This document shows, one piece after another, positions 1 to 6,544 of a stretch of 17,532 bases of DNA (within the stretch, counting starts at the first letter, position 1; each line of letters starts with the position of its first letter). Both the position numbers and the translations under genes were made by a program. The notes beneath the pieces were generated by a model. It was not told the DNA's origin, made no database searches, and worked only from the letters and a program-made list of their open reading frames with translations. This DNA comes from DAOTVS01 sp034436375 (GTDB lineage Bacteria > Chloroflexota > Anaerolineae > SpSt-313), in NCBI GenBank assembly GCA_034436375.1, contig DAOTVS010000280.1, positions 1-17,532 on the forward strand, read 5' to 3'.

Positions 1-1311
1 GCAGGCCTGCGTGTGCTGGCGATGGCGACCCGCGAACTGACTGCCCGCCCCGAGATCTACACGCCGGAAGAGGTAGAGCAGGACCTGACATTCATTGGCC
101 TGATGGCGATGCAGGACCCGCCGCGGCCCGAAGTGGCGGCTGCGGTACAGATGGCGCACGAGGCTGGCATCCGCATCGTCATGATCACCGGCGACTATGG
201 CCTGACGGCGGAATCGATTGCCCGCCGCATCGGCATTATCAAGGGTGATCGTCTCACCATTGTTACCGGCTCTGAGCTGGACAAGATGGATGATGAGACG
301 CTCCGGCAGGTCGTCGGCGGAGGCGACGAGGTGATCTTTGCCCGCGTAGCGCCGGAGCACAAGCTGCGCGTGGTCGAGGCCTTCCGCTCGCTCGGCGAGA
401 CGGTGGCCGTGACCGGCGATGGGGTGAACGATGCGCCGGCCCTCAAACGGGCCGATATTGGCGTGGCTATGGGCCGCGCCGGCACCGATGTGGCCAAAGA
501 GGCCTCGGCGATGATCCTCACCGATGATAACTTTGCCAGCATCGTCTCAGCGGTGGAGGAGGGCCGCGCAGTCTACGACAACATCCGCAAATTCGTCACT
601 TATATCTTTGCGCACTTGGGTGGCGAAGCGGTGCCCTACATTCTTTTTGCGCTGCTCAACGTGCCATTGCCGCTGACGGCGCTGCAGATCCTGGCGATCG
701 ACCTGGGTACGGAGACGCTGCCAGCCCTGGCATTGGGCACGGAAAAGCCTGAGCCCGATGTCATGCAGCGGCCGCCCCGCTCGCGCAGCGAAAAGCTGCT
801 GAACGCGCCCACGCTGCTGCGGGGCTACTTCTGGCTGGGCCTTCTGCTGGCCGTGGGCGAGTTGTTCGGCTACTTCTGGCAGCTGACGCGGCGCGGCTGG
901 CACTGGGGCATCACGGGGGCCAACCCGGCCTTTGCCATCGGCTCGCTCTACCAGCGCGAGGCGGCCACTATGGTCTTTCTAGGCATTGTCATCATGCAGA
1001 TAGCGAATCTCTTTGCTTGCCGTACCGAGCGGACGAGCGTTTTCCGCGTGGGCTTTTTCAGCAATCGCCTGGCCCTGGTGGGGATCGCCTTTGAGCTGGC
1101 CTTTGCGGCGCTGTTGATCTATGTTCCGTTCCTGCAGCACATCTTCGGCACCGCCCCGGTGGGCCTGGAAGGGTGGCTGATGTTGTTGGCCTTTACGCCC
1201 ATCGTGTTCCTTGTGGAAGAGGGACGCAAGGCCCTGGTCCGCCGCTGGTTTGGCAAGCGGGCCAAAACGGAGCAGCCGGCCCTCGCGCCGCAGCTGCCCT
1301 CCGCGCACTGA
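1..1311 (+). CDS. P-type cation-transporting ATPase (P2 type), C-terminal part, 5' truncated by window edge
   Basis: The frame is open from base 1 (436 residues visible), so the N-terminal half, with the DKTGT phosphorylation site, lies outside the window. Visible are the end of the P domain, with MITGD and the hinge motif TGDGVNDAP followed by DIGVAMG, and then the C-terminal membrane segments. The M5-M6 region reads EAVPY...IDLGTETLPALALG. This resembles the Na,K-ATPase style IDLGTDM motif rather than the NLVTDGLPA of SERCA, with the second acidic residue as Glu instead of Asp. Several hydrophobic helices follow and a basic cytoplasmic tail ends the protein. It is an integral inner-membrane pump driven by ATP. 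The P2 class is clear from sequence, but the ion (Ca2+, Na+/K+ or H+) cannot be fixed from this half. A long hairpin follows the stop by about 60 bases. Confidence 0.93.
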   Translation, partial: AGLRVLAMATRELTARPEIYTPEEVEQDLTFIGLMAMQDPPRPEVAAAVQMAHEAGIRIVMITGDYGLTAESIARRIGIIKGDRLTIVTGSELDKMDDETLRQVVGGGDEVIFARVAPEHKLRVVEAFRSLGETVAVTGDGVNDAPALKRADIGVAMGRAGTDVAKEASAMILTDDNFASIVSAVEEGRAVYDNIRKFVTYIFAHLGGEAVPYILFALLNVPLPLTALQILAIDLGTETLPALALGTEKPEPDVMQRPPRSRSEKLLNAPTLLRGYFWLGLLLAVGELFGYFWQLTRRGWHWGITGANPAFAIGSLYQREAATMVFLGIVIMQIANLFACRTERTSVFRVGFFSNRLALVGIAFELAFAALLIYVPFLQHIFGTAPVGLEGWLMLLAFTPIVFLVEEGRKALVRRWFGKRAKTEQPALAPQLPSAH

Positions 1312-1372
1312 GCCAGGTGTCTGGAGGAGCCGGCCAATCTGCTCTGCCGCCGATTTAGGCATCTTACGATGA

Positions 1373-1450
1373 GGGTGTGGGGGTGGGTGTTGGCGCTGTC
1401 CTGCTGCCTAGAAGGGCAGCAGGACAGCGCCAACACCCACCCCCACACCC
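1373..1450 (+). repeat. Perfect 36-bp inverted repeat (hairpin copy 1 of variable-arm family)
   Basis: Bases 1373-1408 are perfectly complementary to 1415-1450, leaving a 6-nt loop TAGAAG. The left arm begins GGGTGTGGGGG and the right arm ends CCCACACCC. It lies between the ends of the convergent ATPase and AMMECR1 genes, so it could act as a bidirectional transcription terminator, although no U-tract follows on either strand. The conserved tail starts 4 nt after the right arm, at 1455. Confidence 0.95.
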
Positions 1451-1454
1451 AAGA

Positions 1455-1492
1455 GGCTTATGGCCGGGCGTGTGGTTCTCTGCCGATCGGTT
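1455..1492 (+). repeat. Conserved 38-nt tail following hairpin copy 1
   Basis: Starts GGCTTATGGCCGGGCG and continues TGTGG..CTC. Aligned without gaps to the segments behind the other three long hairpins (6497, 12572 and 17236), it shares the GG....GCCGGGCG core. Its last bases diverge: ATCGG sits about two positions before the usual CCGGC. No function is known to me. Confidence 0.6.
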
Positions 1493-1533
1493 GCTGGCCG
1501 TGATATGGGTGTGTCTGGCTCGCGAGCGATGCT

Positions 1534-2055
1534 CTAGTGGTAGCGTGTGACGGTAAAGCGGTAGAGCTGTACCGGCTCATGGGGTCGGATGCCGGCTTTG
1601 CGGCGGGCGATATCGACCTGGCACTCCACCGTATCAACGCCCTCCAGGTCGGGCAACAAGAGCCCGCGCCGGTACTCGTTCTCGACGATAACGCCGTACT
1701 TCTTGGGATCGAGTTGCGCCAGCGAAGAGATAGGCTCGGGCGCCGAAAGGACGTCCACGGAAATCTCGAGGTCCGCCAACTCATCCGCTGTGACCGGCAT
1801 AAAGCGTGGGTCGCGGATGGCGGCGGAGATGGCGTTGTGGATGATCTCCAGCGCCAGGTTGGGCTGCGTTGGCTCGATGGTGCCGATGCAGCCGCGCAGT
1901 TCGCCGTGGGCATGCAGTGAGACAAAAGCGCCCGCGCGCTGCTTCAATTCCGGCGACGGCTCGGCCGGCGGCATGATCATCTTGCCCTCGCGCACATAGG
2001 TTTCGATGGTGCGCCGGGCGAGTTCCACCAGTGGGCTGTGCTTGTCGTCAGACAT
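1534..2055 (-). CDS. AMMECR1-domain protein (AmmeMemoRadiSam system protein A-like)
   Basis: A protein of 173 residues, the full length of a single AMMECR1 domain. The signature LRGCIGT lies near residue 55, followed by AAIRDPRF and a conserved EISVDVLS strand. The start is well supported: AGGAGG lies 6 nt upstream of the ATG at 2055. Family members often sit beside a Memo-like dioxygenase and a radical SAM protein (AmmeMemoRadiSam), but neither partner is in this window. The neighbour upstream on the same strand is the M23 lipoprotein, 170 bp away, so co-transcription is possible but not shown. The molecular function of the family is not established. The conserved Cys suggests a redox or nucleotide-modification role, which is inference only. 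Confidence 0.9.
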   Translation of the reverse strand: MSDDKHSPLVELARRTIETYVREGKMIMPPAEPSPELKQRAGAFVSLHAHGELRGCIGTIEPTQPNLALEIIHNAISAAIRDPRFMPVTADELADLEISVDVLSAPEPISSLAQLDPKKYGVIVENEYRRGLLLPDLEGVDTVECQVDIARRKAGIRPHEPVQLYRFTVTRYH

Positions 2056-2090
2056 GTTGCCTCCTTGCTGCGCCCAGGCCCCGACGGGGG

Positions 2091-2237
2091 CGTAATCCGT
2101 AATGCGTGGTTCGTGATGCGTAAGGTTGCCACTGTGGAGCCTGTTGCGCTTTTCGAGGTGCTCGCTCTGGCAGGGCTTGTGTGAAGCGTCGGGCCTGCCG
2201 CAATGGCCGCCTTACGCATCACGCATTACGAATCGGG
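2091..2237. repeat. Inverted heptamer array (CGTnnnn units), STRR-like
   Basis: On the + strand, 2091-2125 is five exactly phased 7-mers: CGTAATC, CGTAATG, CGTGGTT, CGTGATG, CGTAAGG. At 2210-2230 the opposite strand carries three of the same units (CGTAATG, CGTGATG, CGTAAGG), so the two arrays form a cruciform-capable inverted repeat with an 84-nt loop. The right arm skips the CGTGGTT unit. The stop codon of the M23 gene (TAA at 2228-2226) lies inside a CGTAATG unit. The pattern recalls the short tandem heptamer repeats (STRR) known in cyanobacteria, but the unit sequence here is different. This covers most of the gap between the AMMECR1 and M23 genes, and I see no gene in the gap. Confidence 0.85.
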
Positions 2238-3278
2238 CAGTTGCCAGCTCTCCATAAACGCCGGATCGATGATCTGGCCTCCCAGCCAAAAGTTCCAGTG
2301 CAGGTGCGGCCCGTTGGAGAACCCCGTCGTGCCGACCAGGCCGATGATCTGCCCCTTCTTGACAATGTCTCCCACCGGGACCTTGATGGCGCTCATATGA
2401 TAGTACCCGCTGTACAATCCCCATCCATGATCAATAATGACGCAGTTGCCGCGCACCGCGAGCTTGCCGGCAAAGACCACCTTACCGTCATTGGCTGCCG
2501 CAATGGGGGTCCCCTCATCCGCTGCAAGATCGAGTCCACTGTGACGATCCGAAACCGGGCCACCGTTATACGATCGGGCCTCGCCATAGGTTGAGCTGAC
2601 CTCGCCCTGGATCGGCTGCAGGAACGGCCCCTGCCACAGGCGCTCGGGCGTGTAGGGCGCCACTGCTGCCGCCACGGTGTTCGCTTCCTGCTGCACCGCG
2701 CTCTGGTCGGCGAACAGGTTGATGGCGGAGTCCTCCATCGCGACGTCCTCGACATCGAACTTGCGCGCTGCGACGGTCAGTGTCAGTTGCTGGGTGATCG
2801 CGGGGCCGCCCAGTGGGTCCTCCGCTTTGACAGTGATGGTCCACTTGCCGGGTGCAGTCGTCGCCCAGATGCCGGCCAGGGCATACCAGCGCCCCTTCTC
2901 CTCAAAGGTGGGCCATGGCTTGCCGCGCAGGGTGGCGGTGACCCTGGCCTCACGGCTGGGCCTCACGATCAGCACGCTGACTTGGCCTTGGAGCACCGTA
3001 GCGGGCTCGAGCTGGGCTGTCATGGTCAGCGGGCTTGTGGTTGGCGTGGCGGTAGGGGGCGGCGTCGGCGAGTTGGTGGGTGTGGGAGTGATGGTGGGTG
3101 TGTTGGTTGGCGTGGCAGTCGGCGTGCTGGTGTGGGTGGGCGTCAGGGTGGGGGTACCTGTCGGCGGCAGCAACACCGTGACCGCACTGCACCCCGAGAG
3201 GGCAAAGAGCAACGCCAGAGCGCCGAGCAAGGCCGCACCGGGCAGCGCCCGGCGGATGAAGGAGCTTGTTCTCACCAT
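2226..3278 (-). CDS. M23-family metallopeptidase lipoprotein (LytM-like murein hydrolase)
   Basis: A protein of 350 residues. Start ATG at 3278 is chosen because it has AGGAAA upstream and gives a compact lipoprotein signal: basic N-terminus (VRTSSFIRR), hydrophobic core, and lipobox LSGC with Cys30. A Thr/Pro-rich linker of about 45 residues (TPT repeats) follows, as is common in Chloroflexota surface proteins. Next comes a middle beta-rich region, then a C-terminal peptidase M23 domain with HSGLD (first zinc-binding His/Asp), YYHMS and GPHLHW, so the catalytic set appears intact. The expected role is cell-envelope peptidoglycan cleavage outside the membrane. The stop codon sits inside a heptamer repeat and a nonamer inverted repeat lies upstream, so the gene is bracketed by two repeat structures. 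Confidence 0.93.
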   Translation of the reverse strand: MVRTSSFIRRALPGAALLGALALLFALSGCSAVTVLLPPTGTPTLTPTHTSTPTATPTNTPTITPTPTNSPTPPPTATPTTSPLTMTAQLEPATVLQGQVSVLIVRPSREARVTATLRGKPWPTFEEKGRWYALAGIWATTAPGKWTITVKAEDPLGGPAITQQLTLTVAARKFDVEDVAMEDSAINLFADQSAVQQEANTVAAAVAPYTPERLWQGPFLQPIQGEVSSTYGEARSYNGGPVSDRHSGLDLAADEGTPIAAANDGKVVFAGKLAVRGNCVIIDHGWGLYSGYYHMSAIKVPVGDIVKKGQIIGLVGTTGFSNGPHLHWNFWLGGQIIDPAFMESWQLPDS

Positions 3279-3335
3279 GGGTTTCCTGTCTTGTCGCCTA
3301 TGCCAAGAGGGCACAACGCACGATGAAAGCGATTG

Positions 3336-3418
3336 GACAGGATTTACAGGATTGACAGGATTAGTGGCGTGCTGATAGCAGAATGTGTTCCATCCTGTTA
3401 ATCCTGTTAACCCTGTCT
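3336..3418. repeat. Inverted nonamer array (ACAGGATTN units)
   Basis: The left arm is three 9-mers in phase: ACAGGATTT, ACAGGATTG, ACAGGATTA (3337-3363). The right arm is the reverse complement type: ATCCTGTTA, ATCCTGTTA, ACCCTGTCT (3392-3418). About 26 positions pair with 3 mismatches around a loop of roughly 30 nt. It lies upstream of the M23 lipoprotein start and fills most of the spacer down to the PI-phosphate synthase gene end. ACAGGAT-type arrays occur in many unrelated genomes, to my knowledge without a settled function. It is AT-richer than the surroundings. Confidence 0.85.
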
Positions 3419-3481
3419 ATTTTCGTACTGGCGGACCCAGATGTTGACATAGTGCAAGTGTAGCACTGCGCTGAGAGTGTG

Positions 3482-4084
3482 TCAAACTCCGGGCTTGCTC
3501 GGCGGATCATGGCGTGTGAGGCGGTAGACGTCGACCATGCGCTGCACGGCGGTGATGTTGGTCAGGATGGCCAGCAGCCACAGCGCCGGGGTCAGCCAGC
3601 CGACAATCAGCCCCAGCGAGAGGAGAAGGATGCGCTCCACGCGGGTGAACCAGCCTCCCTGGCAACGCAGCCCCAAACCTTCGGCGCGGGCGCGGGTGTA
3701 GGAGACGAGCAGCGAGCCTACGAGCGCAATATAGGTCAGGTAAATGCCCGTATGGTTGCTGGCGCGAGTAAAGTGGATCAGCAGCCCGAGGTACAGTAGC
3801 CCCTCAGAAGCGCGGTCCAGGGTCGAATCTAAAAAGGCGCCAAAGCGCGTGACCTGGCCCGAGATGCGCGCCAGAGTCCCATCAAAGGCGTCAAGGGCGC
3901 TAAAGACAAGGATGAGCACGCCCGCCAGGGGCAGGTGACCCAGGGCCAGCAGGGCGGCAGGAATGATCCCCAGGGAGAAACCGAGCAGGGTCAGGGTGTT
4001 GGGGGTGAGCCCCAGGCGATACAGCGCGCGGGCGATGGGCTCAACAAGCGCGCGGCTCCAACGGCGCAGGTGATCACTGATCAT
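3482..4084 (-). CDS. pgsA: CDP-alcohol phosphatidyltransferase, phosphatidylinositol-phosphate synthase-like
   Basis: A protein of 200 residues. Start ATG at 4084 overlaps the end of the glycosyltransferase gene by 11 nt, indicating translational coupling. The catalytic signature of the family is complete: D65xxD68G69xxA72R73 x8 G82xxxD86xxxD90, with several transmembrane helices. Beyond the motif, SYTRARAEGLGLR...GG...RVERILL and the C-terminal ITAVQR closely resemble mycobacterial PgsA1 (Rv2612c), which joins CDP-diacylglycerol and inositol 1-phosphate. Residue-level resemblance was judged from memory. The position directly after a PatA-like acyltransferase and a PimA-like mannosyltransferase supports PI-phosphate synthesis over PG-phosphate or archaetidyl substrates. 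It is membrane-embedded with a cytoplasmic-face active site. Confidence 0.88.
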   Translation of the reverse strand: MISDHLRRWSRALVEPIARALYRLGLTPNTLTLLGFSLGIIPAALLALGHLPLAGVLILVFSALDAFDGTLARISGQVTRFGAFLDSTLDRASEGLLYLGLLIHFTRASNHTGIYLTYIALVGSLLVSYTRARAEGLGLRCQGGWFTRVERILLLSLGLIVGWLTPALWLLAILTNITAVQRMVDVYRLTRHDPPSKPGV

Positions 4085-5219
4085 GGGGGTTATCAGCTCT
4101 TTCCTCAATGAGTTCGTTATAATAGTCCAATACACGGGCGGCGATCCTTTCCCAGGCAAAGCAACGTGCCGTCTCGCGGCCTTGAGCGCTCATGCGCGCC
4201 CGCAAGTCGGGGTCGCGCAGCAGGCGGATCAGGGCCGAGGCCAGGCCGCTCACGTCGCCACGCTCCACCAGCAACCCCTCGCGCCCGTCGGTCAGCACAC
4301 TGCGATAGCCGGGGATGTTGGATGCCACCACCGGCCGGCCTGAGGCCATCGCCTCTAGTAATACGATGCCAAAAGACTCGTTGCCCGTCGATGGGGCACA
4401 AAAGACATCACAAGAACGGAAGTAACGGGGCTTTTCGGCTTCCGGCACATAGCCCACAAAGTGGACGCCCCGGATGCCGTCCTGCCGCGCCTGCAAAACG
4501 TAGGGCTCCTTATCCTCCTTGTTATAGGCGCCTACGACCAGGAGCCGGGCATTGGGGATGCTGATCCGCACACGCCCGAAAGCTTCCAGCAGATACTCAA
4601 AGCCCTTGCGCTTGTCCAGGCGGCCCACAAAGAGGATCGTGGGCCGGCCATCGTGATAGCGCTCCACGGGGGGCAGGTCGCGGCTAAAGCGGTCATAGTC
4701 GATGCCGTTGGGGATGATCCGGTAGGGGCCCGGAAAATAGCGGGCTACGGCATCGCGCGCTGCATCCGAGACGGCGATCCGGCCGTTGAGGCGGTCGAAG
4801 AAGGGCTGCAGGAGGTGGCGGCCGTAGATATAGCCCGGGTGCCCCGTCTCGCGGTAGGCATGGAAGGTGCCCACATTCACCGCGCGCGAATGGCGCAGAA
4901 CGGCCAGGGGCAGGGCGGGCATGAGCGGCTCGTGCAGGTGCACGATATCAAAGGCTTTCTCGCGCAGAATTGCCTTGACCCGGTTGTAGGCGCGCGGAGA
5001 GAGCGAGATACGGGCTACCGATCCGCTCGCCTGAAAGGGAAAGACGCCCCCCGCCACCCGCAGCACATTATGATCCAGCTCGTCCTCATCTTTGCTAGAG
5101 GTCGCGAGCACCCACACCTCGTGCCCCCAGCGCCGAAACACGCGGTCGAGGCTGGCAATGTGCTCTGTAACACCCCCCGGGAAAGGGTAATCGTACGGTG
5201 TGACCAGAGCAATCTTCAC
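4074..5219 (-). CDS. pimA: GT4-family glycosyltransferase, PimA-like phosphatidylinositol mannosyltransferase
   Basis: A protein of 381 residues with two Rossmann-like domains (GT-B fold). Key motifs are the N-terminal PGGV loop (residues 14-17), GSVAR (66-70), HLHEP (94-98), the catalytic-region FHA with His120, GRIAVSD (146-152), the donor-binding Arg200 and Lys205 in GRLDKRKG, and the E281-SFGIVLL-E289 (EX7E) donor motif. These match the mycobacterial PimA pattern closely as recalled. It starts with GTG at 5219, sharing GTGA with the stop of the acyltransferase gene, and overlaps the PI-phosphate synthase start downstream. The predicted role is transfer of mannose from GDP-mannose to phosphatidylinositol at the cytoplasmic membrane face. 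A different hexose or lipid acceptor remains possible. Confidence 0.88.
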   Translation of the reverse strand: MKIALVTPYDYPFPGGVTEHIASLDRVFRRWGHEVWVLATSSKDEDELDHNVLRVAGGVFPFQASGSVARISLSPRAYNRVKAILREKAFDIVHLHEPLMPALPLAVLRHSRAVNVGTFHAYRETGHPGYIYGRHLLQPFFDRLNGRIAVSDAARDAVARYFPGPYRIIPNGIDYDRFSRDLPPVERYHDGRPTILFVGRLDKRKGFEYLLEAFGRVRISIPNARLLVVGAYNKEDKEPYVLQARQDGIRGVHFVGYVPEAEKPRYFRSCDVFCAPSTGNESFGIVLLEAMASGRPVVASNIPGYRSVLTDGREGLLVERGDVSGLASALIRLLRDPDLRARMSAQGRETARCFAWERIAARVLDYYNELIEERADNPHDQ

Positions 5220-6148
5220 CGTGCCATCTCCTCGATCGCGGTAGCGTCTTTGACTCGGCGCCTCTCATCAGAATCTGGCTGGGGCCACACGGGCTGGAAG
5301 TAGACCCACTGGTCGGGATAGCGCCGCAGGTAGCGCTCAAAGATCGCAATCACCCGGCGCTGGCTGACGCTGAGATCGTGCTCCATATCGCCGGTCCGCT
5401 CGAGTTGGACCTCTGGCTCGATGTTGACCTCAAAGGCGCCATCTGGGAGGCGATGGCAAAAGGCGACCAGCAGCGGCGCGCCGGTGCGCAGGGCCAGCCG
5501 CAGATAGCCGTCGGGCATACGGGCCGGCTGTCCAAAGAACTCGACCGGTCGCCCGGCATCAGTGACGTTGCGGTCCAAAACCAGGCCGACGATCTCATTG
5601 TTGTGCAGGGCTCGGAACATGGGCCGCAGTGAGGCGTCGATGGGGATAAAGCGGAGCCCGTGGCTCTCACGCAGGCTTCGCACATACTCGAACAGCCGCT
5701 CCGGCCGCAGCCGCTCGGCGGCCGTGGTGACGCGATAGCCATAGAGCGCGACAACCTGCGCGGCCAAGTCAAAGTTGCCGAAATGCGCGCTGATGAGAAC
5801 TGCGCCATGGCCGCGCGCCAGGGCCTTCTCGATGTGTTCACGCCCCTGGACCGAGCGCGCCAACCGCCGGATATCCTCGGTGCTGAGCGCTGACAGGCGT
5901 AATAGATCGAAATAGTTCTTCGCCTGGTTGCGGAAAATGGAGCAGGCCAACCGGCGCACGCGGGGCGAATCGGCCGGCAGCGCCAACACGTGCGAGACAT
6001 TGTCCTCTACGATGCGCCGGGCGTGGGAAGCGCGGCAGATCAACGAGCCGACCCCTGCCGCCAGGGCATAACCGACCTGCACTGGGATGTGAGGGACCAG
6101 TGCGCCGGCCAAGCGATAGAGATAGTAGCTCAGGTCGTCACTTTCCAT
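5216..6148 (-). CDS. patA: LPLAT-family acyltransferase (LpxL/HtrB fold), PatA-like
   Basis: A protein of 310 residues. The HX4D catalytic motif is seen as H122-FGNF-D127, followed by a conserved block with DRNV...G..VEFFG..A..P.G and a terminal QWVYFQPVW. The ATG at 6148 has a close GAGG and is preferred. A GTG at 6226 is in frame but only about 12 nt from the predicted transcription start and without a ribosome site. It is the first gene of the operon and its stop overlaps the GTG of the PimA-like gene (GTGA). In mycobacteria the homologous position (Rv2611c, PatA) acylates the mannose of PIM, so the same role is inferred here. A lipid-A role is unlikely because no other lipid A genes are seen, though only a short window is available. 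Confidence 0.87.
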   Translation of the reverse strand: MESDDLSYYLYRLAGALVPHIPVQVGYALAAGVGSLICRASHARRIVEDNVSHVLALPADSPRVRRLACSIFRNQAKNYFDLLRLSALSTEDIRRLARSVQGREHIEKALARGHGAVLISAHFGNFDLAAQVVALYGYRVTTAAERLRPERLFEYVRSLRESHGLRFIPIDASLRPMFRALHNNEIVGLVLDRNVTDAGRPVEFFGQPARMPDGYLRLALRTGAPLLVAFCHRLPDGAFEVNIEPEVQLERTGDMEHDLSVSQRRVIAIFERYLRRYPDQWVYFQPVWPQPDSDERRRVKDATAIEEMAR

Positions 6149-6244
6149 TTGCCTCGGTACCTCGTCGAGTGCCTCCTGGCAGTCTACTCGTCCTGGCGAG
6201 AGCACCGGGGGCCGAGTCGGCGCCACGCCGCGCGGACCGGGGCT

Positions 6245-6273
6245 AGTTTAGCGTAGTTGCTGTTGCTTGTCAA
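6245..6273 (-). promoter_or_regulatory. Sigma70-type promoter of the PIM-like operon
   Basis: Read on the - strand: -35 TTGACA (6273-6268), a 17-bp spacer, then -10 TAAACT (6250-6245). The predicted transcription start is near 6238, about 90 nt before the acyltransferase ATG. This is a near-consensus arrangement. Confidence 0.75.
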
Positions 6274-6452
6274 GACCATTCCTCGTGGGCAATGAAGGGC
6301 GGTATTTTGTGCGGGGCGGCGACGACGCCTGCGGGGTGGGCAAGGTCGTGATCTGGCCGCCCAAAGAAACGGGCGTGCGCGTGAACGCCCGGGGTAGCCT
6401 GGAGGAGATTGTGCTGGAAACGGCGCCATGGCTCGTACTCGATGAGTTTTAG
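6267..6452 (+). CDS. Possible small ORF or 3' relic of a lost gene (61 codons)
   Basis: The open frame has coding-like codon choice (GC-rich third positions) and a plausible C-terminus ending LVLDEF, but the only upstream start is a TTG at 6267. That TTG lies inside the divergent promoter and has no ribosome site. A GTG at 6285 is an alternative. I do not recognise the product. A long hairpin of the kind found behind the ATPase and ssb genes starts at its stop codon, which suggests it was once the 3' end of a real + strand gene. It may be a decayed remnant. Confidence 0.35.
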   Translation: MSRPFLVGNEGRYFVRGGDDACGVGKVVIWPPKETGVRVNARGSLEEIVLETAPWLVLDEF

Positions 6453-6492
6453 AGGTGTGGAGTGAGGGATATTACTACTCACTCCACACCTC
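6452..6492 (+). repeat. Perfect 15-bp inverted repeat (hairpin copy 2)
   Basis: 6452-6466 pairs perfectly with 6478-6492 around an 11-nt loop. The outer end GAGGTGTGGAG / CTCCACACCTC resembles the outer end of copy 1 (GGGTGTGGGGG). It lies between the small + ORF and the convergent CPBP protease gene. The conserved tail follows after 4 nt, the same spacing as in copy 1. Confidence 0.9.
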
Positions 6493-6496
6493 CAAA

Positions 6497-6534
6497 GGGC
6501 TATAGCCGGCTGGCTGTGGAGCTCATTACCCGGC
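6497..6534 (+). repeat. Conserved 38-nt tail following hairpin copy 2
   Basis: Begins GGGCTATAGCCGGCTGG, contains TGTGG..CTC like copy 1, and ends CCCGGC, exactly as copy 3 does at the same distance. GCCGG and CCGGC can pair to make a second, smaller stem. The end of the tail is 10 bases from the stop codon of the protease gene. Confidence 0.65.
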
Positions 6535-6544
6535 GGGTTTCTCT

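Noticed and set aside
2677..3375. + strand frame with many Val-Gly repeats
   Set aside because: It is the antisense of the Thr/Pro linker of the lipoprotein, which forces a repetitive translation.
2091..3418. Short phased repeats considered as a CRISPR array
   Set aside because: Units of 7 and 9 nt without spacers, in inverted pairs; no cas genes nearby.
4461..5303. 280-codon + strand frame over the PimA-like gene
   Set aside because: Antisense to a gene with strong GT4 motifs; its translation shows no family features.
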